Origin: JBBQAA01 sp038276395 | Lineage (GTDB): Bacteria; Actinomycetota; Thermoleophilia; Solirubrobacterales; Solirubrobacteraceae | DNA: 34,008 nt | Assembly (NCBI GenBank): GCA_038276395.1 | Contig: JBBQAA010000054.1 | Span: forward strand, 1 to 34,008 | Reading direction: 5' to 3' | In this document: piece by piece, positions 1 through 6,839 of the stretch | Layout: every line of letters starts with the position of its first letter | Position numbering within the stretch: position 1 is the first letter of the stretch | The notes under the pieces: generated by a model | Databases searched by the model: none | The model's input: the letters and a program-made list of their open reading frames with translations, nothing else | Told to the model about the DNA's origin: nothing | Translations under genes and position numbers: made by a program

Positions 1-431
1 ACCGTCGCGAGGGCCCCTGACGGAACGACCGGACCGCCCGCGCTCCGCCTCCGCCCTTCGGGCTCCGGCTACGCGCAGGCGGTCAGGCCGCCTGAGGAAC
101 TTCGGTGATCAGATGTGGGGAGGGTTGCGTGATCGCCGACAAGTCTGCGGCCTTGGTGTTGACGTTCCTCCTCCGAAACGGACCTGAGAGCATTCGGCCG
201 ACCATCGAGCAATCCCTCCCGAAAGGAGCGCGTCCACCACAACGCGGACTCTCGACGATCGGCACCGACGATTATTCAGGACCCATCGGACGATGCGGCA
301 GTAAGGCGCGCATTACTCTTCGCAAATTCCGGGTATTGCGTGCCGCCGGACGCTCGATCCGGTCGGATCGGGCGGTCGGGCCCCGCCTAGAACTACCCCA
401 TGCCTCGAAGTAGGGCGTGCTGCGGCGGCGC

Positions 432-465
432 ACCGTGGCAGTGCGTGGACCGTGGCAGTGCGTGA
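432..465. repeat. 17-bp tandem repeat, two copies
   Basis: ACCGTGGCAGTGCGTGG at 432-448 is followed directly by a copy at 449-465 that differs only in its last base. The period of 17 bp equals that of the different repeat at 584-634. Function unknown; not inside a supportable gene. Confidence 0.85.
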
Positions 466-466
466 A

Positions 467-490
467 CTGCGGCCGCGGCCGCGGCCGCAG
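467..490. repeat. 24-bp perfect GC-only-core palindrome with three NotI sites
   Basis: The 24 bases are identical to their reverse complement and contain three overlapping or adjacent GCGGCCGC octamers (469-476, 475-482, 481-488). It starts 1 bp after the first 17-bp tandem repeat. It could be a simple GC hexamer expansion or a cruciform/protein-binding site; there is no T-run to suggest a terminator. Confidence 0.8.
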
Positions 491-583
491 GAACCCGGTG
501 CTCGACTCGCGGGAGGTGGGCTGCGTTGCGTGAGCCATCCGCCCGGAATGTGGCCCACCCCGGTTGCTGCGCTCGCTCGACCG

Positions 584-634
584 GGCACGCGTGAAGGCCT
601 GGCACGCGTGAAGGCCTGGCACGCGTGAAGGCCT
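584..634. repeat. 17-bp tandem repeat, three perfect copies
   Basis: GGCACGCGTGAAGGCCT occurs three times head to tail at 584-600, 601-617 and 618-634, and the next bases (GGC) begin a fourth copy. It ends about 50 bp before the -10-like box of the methyltransferase leader, so it could be a binding array upstream of that promoter. That placement is an inference. Confidence 0.9.
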
Positions 635-683
635 GGCTGACGCACCGGCGCCCACACGTGCCCCCCGGCCTCCGTGCCGTGCG

Positions 684-689
684 TAGGAT
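684..689 (+). promoter_or_regulatory. Leaderless-type -10 box (TAGGAT)
   Basis: TAGGAT matches the actinobacterial TAnnnT -10 pattern and lies exactly 6 nt before ATG 696. Transcription would then start at or next to that ATG, giving a leaderless mRNA. No convincing -35 is visible. Confidence 0.45.
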
Positions 690-695
690 CCGGGC

Positions 696-743
696 ATGCG
701 CTTCCGGCGGCTGGCGCCAGGTCGAGACGGGGTCGTCTCGTGA
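696..743 (+). CDS. Possible 15-residue leader peptide overlapping the methyltransferase start
   Basis: ATG 696 opens a 15-codon frame (MRFRRLAPGRDGVVS) whose TGA stop (741-743) overlaps the GTG start (740-742) of the methyltransferase in a GTGA arrangement. With the TAGGAT box 6 nt upstream, this would be the first codon of a leaderless transcript, and the methyltransferase would be translated by coupling. A similar layout is seen before the nickel permease at 2635-2658. The peptide has no recognised sequence; coding status is inferred from geometry only. Confidence 0.3.
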   Translation: MRFRRLAPGRDGVVS

Positions 744-1318
744 GCGAGCTGAGCCCCGAGCGGGTCACGGCGTTCTTCGACGAGGTCGCCTCCGACTGGG
801 ACACCATGCGGATTGCGTACTACGACGAGCGCGTCATCGAGCGGATGTCGAGCGCCGCCGCGCTCGAGGACACGATGATCGTCGCCGACGTGGGAACCGG
901 CACCGGGTTCGTCGCCGCCGGCGTCGCCTCACGCGTCGCGCGCGTGCTCGCCGTCGATGCCTCGCCCGCGATGCTCGCCGTCGCCCGCAGCAACCTCGAG
1001 ACGCTCGGGATCACCAACGTCGAGCTGATCCAGGGCGACGCCGGTCGACTGCCCCTCGAGGACGATTCGGTCGACGCCGCCTTCGCCAACATGGTCCTGC
1101 ATCACTCCGAGGACCCGGGCGCGATGCTCGCCGACATGGCGCGCGTCGTCCGGCCCGGCGGGACGGTGGCGATCTGCGACGAGGTCGAGCACGACCACGA
1201 GTGGATGCGGACCGAGCACGCCGACGTGTGGCTCGGGTTCACCGCCTCGCGGGTCACCGAGCTCTTCGCGGCGGCCGGGCTCGAGCAGCTCTCCGTCGAG
1301 GCCCTCGGCATGCAGTGA
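740..1318 (+). CDS. Class I SAM-dependent methyltransferase, possibly read through a TGA to 1396
   Basis: The GTG-740 start gives 192 residues before TGA 1316-1318. The Rossmann motif I DVGTGTG (residues 50-56), the acidic VDAS after beta-2 and the post-I region DDSVDAAFANMVLHH are typical of Methyltransf_11/25 enzymes. The N-terminus (FFDEVASDWDTMR) and the EHDHEWMRTEHADVWLGF segment recall methyltransferases of the UbiE/ArsM type and those fused to ArsR regulators. The substrate is unknown. The frame stays open for 25 codons after the TGA to a second TGA at 1394-1396. That tail (VEVADIEVFGAFARV) looks like the last beta-strand of the fold, so stopping at 1318 would remove a core strand. Either the TGA is recoded as selenocysteine, giving 218 residues, or this is a nonsense mutation or sequence error. 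Confidence 0.75.
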   Translation: MSELSPERVTAFFDEVASDWDTMRIAYYDERVIERMSSAAALEDTMIVADVGTGTGFVAAGVASRVARVLAVDASPAMLAVARSNLETLGITNVELIQGDAGRLPLEDDSVDAAFANMVLHHSEDPGAMLADMARVVRPGGTVAICDEVEHDHEWMRTEHADVWLGFTASRVTELFAAAGLEQLSVEALGMQ

Positions 1319-1351
1319 CGGGTGGAGTCCAGGACCTCGGTCGAGGTCGCC
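1316..1351 (+). promoter_or_regulatory. In-frame TGA with SECIS-like hairpin
   Basis: TGA 1316-1318 is followed by a perfect 6-bp stem, GACCTC (1333-1338) and GAGGTC (1343-1348), enclosing the loop GGTC (1339-1342). The loop begins 21 nt after the TGA. The Escherichia coli fdhF SECIS also presents GGTC in its apical loop at nearly the same distance, and bacterial SECIS elements are expected right after the UGA inside the coding region. I see no bulged U in the stem, which the fdhF element has. From memory, Cys-containing relatives carry a Cys or Cys-Cys near this point, but this needs alignment. No selA, selB, selD or tRNA-Sec is in the window. Confidence 0.35.
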
Positions 1352-1430
1352 GACATCGAGGTCTTCGGAGCGTTCGCCCGCGTCCCCCGCGGCTGAGCAA
1401 TCCGGCCGGGGAGGCTCGCCGGGGCGGGCT

Positions 1431-2563
1431 TCAGCGCGGCGCGGCGATCTCGCGCACGGAGTTGTCCCCCAGCGTCGTCATCCACACCGCGCCGGGTTCG
1501 GCGGCGATCGCCGTTGGCGCCGCGGCGCCGAGCAGCAGGGCGGCCCGATCCGCGCGCGCCTTCGCGCACGCTGATCCGCAGCACCGCGGCCGGCCGCCCG
1601 GCCGCGCCCGGGAGCGGCGAGCCGACGTCGGTCGCCCAGACCGTGCCGGGGGTGACGGCCAGGCGCAGCGGGATCCCGCCCGAGACCCGGATCGGCCGGC
1701 CGGTGACCTTGTGGGAGGCGGAGTCGATGCGGAGGATCTCGATGTGCCGCGTCTCGACGCTGTTGGTCCGCGCGACCCACACCGTGCCGTCGCCCACGGC
1801 GAGGTCGAGGACCTCCGCGCCCGGCTCCTCGTGGGAGCCCTGGCGCGCGCCCACCCTCGGCGTCGGGGCGGTGCATACGCGGATCGGCGGGTCGGCGCGC
1901 CGCGTCCGCGGGTCGACCCGGGTGACGCGGCCGTCGGCCGAGTCAGCGACCCAGACCCCGCCGGAGTCGACGGCGAGGGCGGTCGGCTGCGAGCCGACCG
2001 GGATCGAGACCGGCGCGGCGCCCGGGGCGGAGGGGTCGATGCGGGTCAGCCGGTCGGCCCGCCGGCTCGTCACCCAGATGGCTCCGTCCCCCGTCGCGAT
2101 CCCGGCCGGGTCGACGCGGACGGGCGCCCCCACGACCCGCCGCGTGGCCGGATCGATGTTGTAGGACTGTCCCGGTTCCGCTCGCCACCCACCCCCCGTA
2201 GGCGCCGGCGGCGATCGCGACCGGCGCCCCCCCGGCCCGGATCGGTCGCCCCGGGGTGTGGGTGCGCGCGCGGTCATGTCGATCGGGGCCACCGTGCCGT
2301 CGCCGACGTCGGCGACCCAGACCTTCCCGAGGCCGACCGCGACGGCGACGGGGGAGACGCCGACGGGGCTCGCGCCGAGCACCCGGGCCGAAACCCGGGA
2401 CAGTCCGCGTGACCGGAACGGTCGAGGCCTCGCCCCCCGAGCCGCACCCGGCGAGCGGCAGGCCGGCGGCGAGGGCGGCGAGGGCCCGGACGGCGGTCCG
2501 GGAGGACCGCCGGGAACGAGCCCTTAGTGCCCGCCGGTCGCAAGAAGGGGGAAACTGATCCAA
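1431..2563 (-). pseudogene. Lipoprotein with YVTN/SMP-30-like beta-propeller repeats, frameshifted
   Basis: A lipoprotein signal (RALAALAAGLPLAGC, ending in the lipobox LAGC) is followed by at least five propeller blades of the form VWVADxxDGxVxxIDPxT, for example GKVWVADVGDGTV, GAIWVTSRRADRLTRIDP, GGVWVADSADGRVTRVDP and GTVWVARTNSVETRHIEILRID. The last blade ends ...VWMTTLGDNSVREIAAPR with stop TGA at 1433-1431. These pieces lie in three frames, with changes near 2385, 2255, 2175 and 1550. C/G homopolymers lie close to some of them (about 2195, 2228 and 2257). The start TTG at 2563 is a guess. Either the gene is decaying or the sequence carries several indels. It would have been an exported, lipid-anchored protein of unknown ligand, divergent from nicO. 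Confidence 0.75.
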
Positions 2564-2593
2564 GACACGCCACGTTGCCGCTCGCTTGTTGTG

Positions 2594-2617
2594 AACCGGT
2601 GTCAATAACCACCGGTT
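2594..2617. promoter_or_regulatory. Perfect inverted repeat upstream of the Ni/Co permease (candidate operator)
   Basis: AACCGGTG (2594-2601) and CACCGGTT (2610-2617) form perfect 8-bp arms around TCAATAAC. The repeat sits just upstream of a -10-like TAGGGT (2623-2628), where a repressor would block transcription of the permease-fur operon. The Fur-family protein encoded downstream is the obvious candidate ligand, but the sequence is not a classical Fur or Zur box, so the assignment is inference. Confidence 0.5.
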
Positions 2618-2622
2618 TGGTC

Positions 2623-2658
2623 TAGGGTCCGGCCATGCCCGTGGGAGGAGCCCGCTGA
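2623..2658 (+). promoter_or_regulatory. TAGGGT box and 7-codon leader overlapping nicO
   Basis: TAGGGT at 2623-2628 lies 6 nt before ATG 2635, which opens a 7-codon frame (MPVGGAR). Its TGA (2656-2658) overlaps the first base of nicO ATG 2658 (TGATG). GGGAGGAG at 2643-2650, inside this mini-ORF, is a good ribosome binding site for nicO. The layout would give a leaderless mRNA with the permease translated by reinitiation. Confidence 0.35.
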
Positions 2659-3791
2659 TGCCCGCCGTGCCCGTTCCGATCCGCCTCTCGCGGCGAGCAC
2701 GGATCAAGGGCTCGCTGACACCCGCGGAGTGGCGCCGCGCGGCGCTCCTGTTCGCGACGATCCTCGGGCTGCACGTCGTCGGCTTCTTCCTGCTCATCGC
2801 CTACGTCGTCCCCGGTCACTTCAGCCTCGGCAAGAGCGGGATCTTCGGCCTCGGCGTTGGCATCACCGCCTACACGCTGGGGATGCGCCACGCCTTCGAC
2901 GCCGACCACATCGGCGCCATCGACAACACCACGCGCAAGCTCATGGCCGACGGCCAGCGCCCGCTGAGCGTCGGGTTCTTCTTCTCCCTCGGCCACTCGA
3001 CGATCGTCTTCGCCCTCGCGGCGCTCTTCGCGGTCGGGGTCAAGGGCCTGAGCGGTGCGGTCAGCAGCGACTCCTCGACCCTGCATCAGGCCACGGGCCT
3101 CGTGGGCCCGCTCGTCTCAGGGACGTTCCTCTTCATCATCGGGATCATCAACCTGCTCGTGCTGTTCTCGATCCTCGGGATCTTCCGCCGCATGCGCGAG
3201 GGGCATTTCAGCGAGGCCGAGCTCGAGGAGCAGCTCAACAAGCGCGGCTTCATGAACCGCTTCTACGGGCGCGCGACCCGCGCCGTGACGAAGCCCTGGC
3301 ACATGTACCCCGTCGGCTGCCTGTTCGGCCTCGGCTTCGACACCGCCACGGAGATCGCCCTGCTCGCGGTGGCGGGCAGCGCGGCCGCGGGCGGGCTGCC
3401 CTGGTACGCGATCATGTGCCTGCCGATCCTGTTCGCGGCGGGGATGTCGCTGCTCGACACGATCGACGGCGCCTTCATGAACTTCGCCTACGGCTGGGCG
3501 TTCTCCAAGCCCGTGCGCAAGGTCTTCTACAACCTGACCATCACCGGGCTGTCCGTCGCCGTCGCGCTCCTCATCGGCACGATCGAGCTGATGAGCGTCC
3601 TCGCCCAGAAGCTGACGCTGACCGGCCAGCCGTGGACCTTCGTCGCGAACCTCGATCTCAACCTCGTCGGCTACTTCATCGTGGGGCTGTTCGTCATCAC
3701 CTGGGTGATCGCGCTCTCCGTCTGGCGCTTCGGGCGGGTCGAGGAGAGGTGGTCGGCTCGCCTCGAGCCGGCGGAGGGCCGGGTCCCGTGA
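2658..3791 (+). CDS. HoxN/NixA-family nickel/cobalt permease
   Basis: This 377-residue polytopic membrane protein has the NiCoT signature RHAFDADHIGAIDNTTR in its second membrane segment and the companion motif LGFDTATEIALLA in a later one. Both are involved in recognition of Ni(II)/Co(II) in this family. About eight hydrophobic segments are evident; the first covers LLFATILGLHVVGFFLLIAYVV. A charged cytosolic loop (RRMREGHFSEAELEEQLNKRG) lies between the halves. Length and order agree with HoxN/NixA proteins. The ATG is preceded by GGGAGGAG at 8 nt. Its stop overlaps the GTG of a Fur-family gene (GTGA), so the two are co-transcribed and the regulator probably senses the transported metal. 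Which metal is transported cannot be told from sequence alone. Confidence 0.92.
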   Translation: MPAVPVPIRLSRRARIKGSLTPAEWRRAALLFATILGLHVVGFFLLIAYVVPGHFSLGKSGIFGLGVGITAYTLGMRHAFDADHIGAIDNTTRKLMADGQRPLSVGFFFSLGHSTIVFALAALFAVGVKGLSGAVSSDSSTLHQATGLVGPLVSGTFLFIIGIINLLVLFSILGIFRRMREGHFSEAELEEQLNKRGFMNRFYGRATRAVTKPWHMYPVGCLFGLGFDTATEIALLAVAGSAAAGGLPWYAIMCLPILFAAGMSLLDTIDGAFMNFAYGWAFSKPVRKVFYNLTITGLSVAVALLIGTIELMSVLAQKLTLTGQPWTFVANLDLNLVGYFIVGLFVITWVIALSVWRFGRVEERWSARLEPAEGRVP

Positions 3792-4249
3792 CCCGGCCCG
3801 CACGCACGCCGGCGGTCCCCGTCGACGGCGTCGACGAGGTCGCCGCGCTCCTGCGCGGCGGCGGCGGGCGCGTCTCGGCGGTGCGCCAGCGCCTGCTCGA
3901 CGTGCTCTTCGCCGCCGCGGGCCCGGCTTCGGCCGAGCGCCTGGCCGGCGAGGTCCGCCGAGGCGGCTTCCCCGTCGACGTGACCTCCGTCTACCGCAAC
4001 CTCGAGCACCTCGAGCAGCTCGGGGTCGTGCGCCACATGCATCTCGGCCACGGCCCCGGGCTCTACGCGCTGACGCGGAGCGGGGAGCAGGAGTACCTCG
4101 TCTGCGAGTCCTGCGGCTCGGTCCTCGGCGTCGAGCCCGAGCGCCTCGACGCCGTGCGCGAGCAGATCCGCGCCGAGTTCGGCTTCGCCGCGGACTTCAC
4201 GCACTTCCCGATCAGCGGTACGTGCGCGGCGTGCGCGGCAGACGCCTGA
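3788..4249 (+). CDS. Fur-family metalloregulator, atypical sensor site
   Basis: The 153-residue protein has the Fur winged helix (QRLLDVLFAAAGPASAERLAGEVRR..FPVDVTSVYRNLEHLEQLGVVRHMHLGHG) and two CxxC pairs, CESC (about residue 110) and CAAC near the end, that bind structural zinc in this family. The stretch before the first CxxC normally contains a His-rich metal-sensing motif (HHHxHLVC); here it reads GEQEYLVCESCG, so those ligands are absent. GTG 3788 overlaps the permease stop by 4 nt. The ferric-uptake role is therefore unlikely, and a Ni/Co- or Zn-responsive regulator of the upstream permease is the best inference. The inverted repeat at 2594-2617 is a candidate operator. Confidence 0.88.
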   Translation: MTRPARTPAVPVDGVDEVAALLRGGGGRVSAVRQRLLDVLFAAAGPASAERLAGEVRRGGFPVDVTSVYRNLEHLEQLGVVRHMHLGHGPGLYALTRSGEQEYLVCESCGSVLGVEPERLDAVREQIRAEFGFAADFTHFPISGTCAACAADA

Positions 4250-4261
4250 GCCGCGGCGCGA

Positions 4262-4407
4262 TCAGGACAGCACCTCGATCTCGCAGGTGGGCCTGGGGGC
4301 GAGGGTCAGCCGGGCGTCGGCGGTGAGCAGCGGCGTGCGGGCGCGGTTCCGTCCTCGTCGTCGTCCCCGAGCTCGGTGGCGAGCACGGAGGCGTCGACGA
4401 CGGTCAC
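4262..4407 (-). pseudogene. PIN-domain toxin remnant with internal deletion
   Basis: From GTG 4407 the frame reads VTVVDASVLATELGDDDEDG, the N-terminal strand of a VapC-like PIN nuclease with the first catalytic Asp. After a frame change near 4345 it continues RTPLLTADARLTLAPRPTCEIEVLS, the C-terminal end with the TADARL motif that carries a late catalytic Asp, and stops at 4262. About 80-90 residues of a normal PIN domain are missing between them, including the central acidic residues, so it cannot be active. Just upstream (4408-4461), in the frame whose stop overlaps GTG 4407, GVPLATAARAAREARDIR could be the end of its antitoxin or of another PIN gene. Confidence 0.7.
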
Positions 4408-4469
4408 CGGATGTCGCGAGCCTCCCGCGCGGCACGGGCGGCCGTCGCGAGGGGAACGCCGCCGCCCGC

Positions 4470-5843
4470 TCAATCGCCGGCGCGGGCGAGGACCTCCGCC
4501 ACCCGCACCCGCACCCCGCGCGCGGGCACGTAGGTGATCCCGCGGCGCACGCCCTTCTCCGGGCGGGAGTCGGCGAGCGCGAGCTCGGTGCGCTCGAGCA
4601 CGCGCCGGATGACGACGCGCATCTCGAAGGTCGCGAACGAGGCGCCGATGCAGCGCCGCGTGCCGCCGCCGAAGGGGATCCACGAGTAGGTGTCGGGCGC
4701 GTCCGGTCCCAGGTGGCGCTCGGGGCGGAACTCGGCCGGAGCGGGGAAGACGTCAGGCCGGCGGTGCAGGACCGAGATCGACGGGTTGATCTCGACCCCG
4801 GGGGGAACGGCGTAGGCGCCGAGGGGGAACGGCGCACCGCGCACGACCCGCCCGACGGCGAGGATGACGGGGCGGATCCGCAGCGTCTCCTTGACGACGG
4901 CGTCGAGGTAGTCCTCGGAGTCCGTCGCCAGCTCCGCGCGCAGGCGCGCGAGCACGCGCGGGTTGCGGTGAAGCAGCTCGAAGGCCCATGCGAGCGCCGT
5001 GGCCGTCGTCTCGTGCCCGGCGGCGAGCAGGGTGACGAGCTCGTCGCGCAGCTCCGCGTCGGTCATCGCCTCGCCCTCCTCGTCGCGCGCGAGCAGGAGC
5101 ATCGAGAGGACGTCCTCCCGCTCGGCGAGGTCGGACGCCTCGCGGCGGCGGGCGATCTCGGCGTAGATGGATTCGTCGAGCGCATCGCGCGCGGCCTCGA
5201 AGCGGCGCCCGGCGCCGGCGCCGCGGCGCCCGCCCGAGAGCGCGAGGATGAGGATCCCCGTGCGCGAGGCGACGGGGTCGAGGACGGCGCGGATCCGCGT
5301 CCGGAGCTCCTCCTGGCGCGCGCCCTCTTCGACGCCGAAGACCGCGCGCATGATGACCGCGAGGGTGATCCGCTGGGTCTCGCGGATGAGGGGGAAGACC
5401 TCGTCTCGCGGCCAGGCGGCGACGGCATCGTCGGTCGCCCCGCGCATGGTCTCGGCGTAGGCGCGCATGCGCTCGCCGTGGAAGGGCGGGAGCATGAGCT
5501 TGCGCTCGCGCAGGTGGCGCGCGCCGTCGAGCAGGAGCAGCGAGCGGCGCCCGACGACGGGCTCGAGCACGACGTTGGCCTCCCCGGCGCGGAGCTGCTC
5601 GGGCGGGCCGCGGAAAACCTCGCGCACGAGCTCGGGCGAGAAGACCATGACGAAGCGCTCGTCGAACAGCGAGCGCAGCGTGACGGCGTCGCCGTAGCGC
5701 GCCCGGACGGTGTTCAGGAACCAGGCCGGGGCGAGGATGAAGCCGAGCGTCTGCAGCCAGCGCGGGAGCGGCGGCCCGGGCGGCAGGCTCGGCCCGGAGG
5801 CGAGCGGGGCGGCGGCGGACGAGGCGGGTGCGGCGGCGCTCAA
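4470..5843 (-). CDS. Cytochrome P450
   Basis: A 457-residue soluble bacterial P450. Visible landmarks are the proline-rich start LPPGPPLPRWLQTLGF, the C-helix HLRERKLMLPPFHGERM, the I-helix oxygen-activation motif LLAAGHETTATALAWAF, ExxR in VKETLRIRP, the PERH motif (FRPERHLGP) and the heme-binding loop FGGGTRRCIGASFA with the proximal Cys. It is a heme monooxygenase needing external redox partners, none of which is encoded nearby, and the substrate is unknown. I chose TTG 5843 because homologous P450s begin shortly before LPPGP; GTG 5870 is an in-frame alternative. The gene lies alone between the PIN remnant and the penicillin acylase remnant. Confidence 0.93.
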   Translation of the reverse strand: MSAAAPASSAAAPLASGPSLPPGPPLPRWLQTLGFILAPAWFLNTVRARYGDAVTLRSLFDERFVMVFSPELVREVFRGPPEQLRAGEANVVLEPVVGRRSLLLLDGARHLRERKLMLPPFHGERMRAYAETMRGATDDAVAAWPRDEVFPLIRETQRITLAVIMRAVFGVEEGARQEELRTRIRAVLDPVASRTGILILALSGGRRGAGAGRRFEAARDALDESIYAEIARRREASDLAEREDVLSMLLLARDEEGEAMTDAELRDELVTLLAAGHETTATALAWAFELLHRNPRVLARLRAELATDSEDYLDAVVKETLRIRPVILAVGRVVRGAPFPLGAYAVPPGVEINPSISVLHRRPDVFPAPAEFRPERHLGPDAPDTYSWIPFGGGTRRCIGASFATFEMRVVIRRVLERTELALADSRPEKGVRRGITYVPARGVRVRVAEVLARAGD

Positions 5844-5903
5844 GAGGACTTCAGGGTACGCGTGGCGCACCGGACCGGATTTCCACTTGGGATCCGCCTG
5901 TGA

Positions 5904-6343
5904 TCCTCGCCGCCGCTGCAGACGGCCGACATCCCGAAGTACTACAAGGACGCGACGTTCGGCGTGGCGCCCGGCGACCATCTCGGCTCCGCCTGAGACG
6001 TCGGCTTCTGCGGCACGGTGCAGAAGGACCTCCGCGCCGTGCTCGGCCGGCGGGTCCGCGGGCGCCTCAGCCGGCTCTACTGCGGGACGGGCCGCCGCGC
6101 ACCGTCGTTCCGCAGCCGCCGGCGCATCCTCACCACCAGCCGCGCGCGGCTGACCTCCTTGCTCATCGCCGCCACGGCCGAGCCCGCCACACAGGTCTAC
6201 CCGGGCGACGCCAAGTGCAAGGCGGGGGACCAGACGTGCTGGGACTCGGTGTCCTTCCGCGCGCTGGGCGCCATCACCCAGCCGCTCAACCCCCGTGGAT
6301 CAACCGCCCGACCTTCCAGCAGGTGGTCGAGCTCAGCCGCTAG
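5904..6343 (+). pseudogene. Penicillin acylase family remnant with large internal deletion
   Basis: The frame starting LQTADIPKYYKDATFGVAPGD resembles the beginning of secreted penicillin acylase family proteins (their ...YYxDAxFGVxPG segment before the catalytic core). It is then joined to DVGFCGTVQKDLRAVLGRRVRGR...LYCG and CWDSVSFRALGAITQP..WINRPTFQQVVEL, which resemble their C-terminal end. The several hundred residues between, including the Ser nucleophile region, are missing. There is also an in-frame TGA at 5994-5996 and a frame change at a run of five C (6290-6294). It converges on folK, whose stop overlaps its end. Family assignment is from memory of these motifs. Confidence 0.6.
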
Positions 6344-6839
6344 GGAACGGGGCCACGCGCTCGACGCGCTCGCCGTCCCCGAGGGCGGCGAGCACGTCGG
6401 CGAGGCGCGTCCCGCCGGGCAGCGCGAGGCCGGGATCGAGCGCGAGCAGGGGCACGAGGACGAAGCGGCGGGCCGTGAGGTCCGGGTGGGGGAGACGGAG
6501 GCGCGGGGACGCGTGCGTCTCCTCTCCGAGCAGGAGGACGTCGACGTCGATCGGCCGCGGACCGTGGCGCGGCCCGCCCGCGGCGCGCCCGAGCTCGCGC
6601 TCGACGGTCTTGGCGGCGTCGAGCAGCTCCTCCGCGCTGAGCGCGGTACGGATCCGCAGGCAGGCGTTCAGGAAGTCCGGCTGGTCGATGAGCTCGCCCA
6701 CAGGCTCGGTTTCGTAGAGGGAGGAGGCGGCGAGCACCGCGACGCCGTGGACGGGCAGGCGGGCGGTGGCGGCGGCGAGCTGCGCGGCGCGGTCCCCGAC
6801 GTTCGAGCCGAGGCCGAGGTAACCCGTCCGCTCGCTCAC
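6333..6839 (-). CDS. folK: 2-amino-4-hydroxy-6-hydroxymethyldihydropteridine pyrophosphokinase (HPPK)
   Basis: A 168-residue HPPK that transfers pyrophosphate from ATP to hydroxymethyldihydropterin in folate synthesis. It has the N-terminal YLGLGSNVGDR, the SSLYETEPVG substrate region, QPDFLNACLRIRT, the magnesium-binding GPRPIDVDVLLLG and the basic LPHPDLTARRFVLVPLLALDP, all in the family order and at normal length. GTG 6839 overlaps the TGA of the preceding RibD-like reductase (GTGA), so the two are co-transcribed, and divergent folP encodes the next enzyme of the pathway. Confidence in function is high. Confidence 0.96.
   Translation of the reverse strand: MSERTGYLGLGSNVGDRAAQLAAATARLPVHGVAVLAASSLYETEPVGELIDQPDFLNACLRIRTALSAEELLDAAKTVERELGRAAGGPRHGPRPIDVDVLLLGEETHASPRLRLPHPDLTARRFVLVPLLALDPGLALPGGTRLADVLAALGDGERVERVAPFPSG

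Larger units (their letters stand above)
1..695. other. Region without a supportable gene
   Basis: No reading frame here resembles a known protein; the open frames of 60-165 codons are arginine/proline/glycine-rich as expected by chance in GC-rich DNA. The first 400 bases look somewhat less GC-rich than the rest. A 7-bp hairpin (CAGGCGG at 76-82, CCGCCTG at 88-94) has no T-run after it, so I do not call a terminator. The rest holds the tandem repeats and palindrome listed separately and the promoter of the methyltransferase. Confidence 0.6.

Noticed and set aside
76..94. Hairpin as a rho-independent terminator at the left edge.
   Set aside because: There is no following T-run, and no gene ends nearby that I can support.
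467..490. NotI-rich palindrome as a terminator or attachment site.
   Set aside because: It lacks a U-tract, and no integrase, tRNA gene or flanking direct repeat is present.
584..634. The 17-bp repeats as a CRISPR array.
   Set aside because: The copies are head to tail without spacers, too short, and no cas gene is visible.
2729..3787. Extension of the Fur-family frame upstream to 2729 (506 residues).
   Set aside because: It is a shadow of the permease gene. The Fur domain begins after GTG 3788, which overlaps the permease stop.
5994..6026. A second in-frame TGA (5994-5996) followed by a perfect 7-bp hairpin (CTTCTGC 6005-6011, GCAGAAG 6020-6026) as a selenocysteine site.
   Set aside because: The host frame is a deletion remnant of a penicillin acylase with no expected Sec residue. 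The hairpin shows that such stems arise by chance here, so it serves as a caution for the methyltransferase claim.
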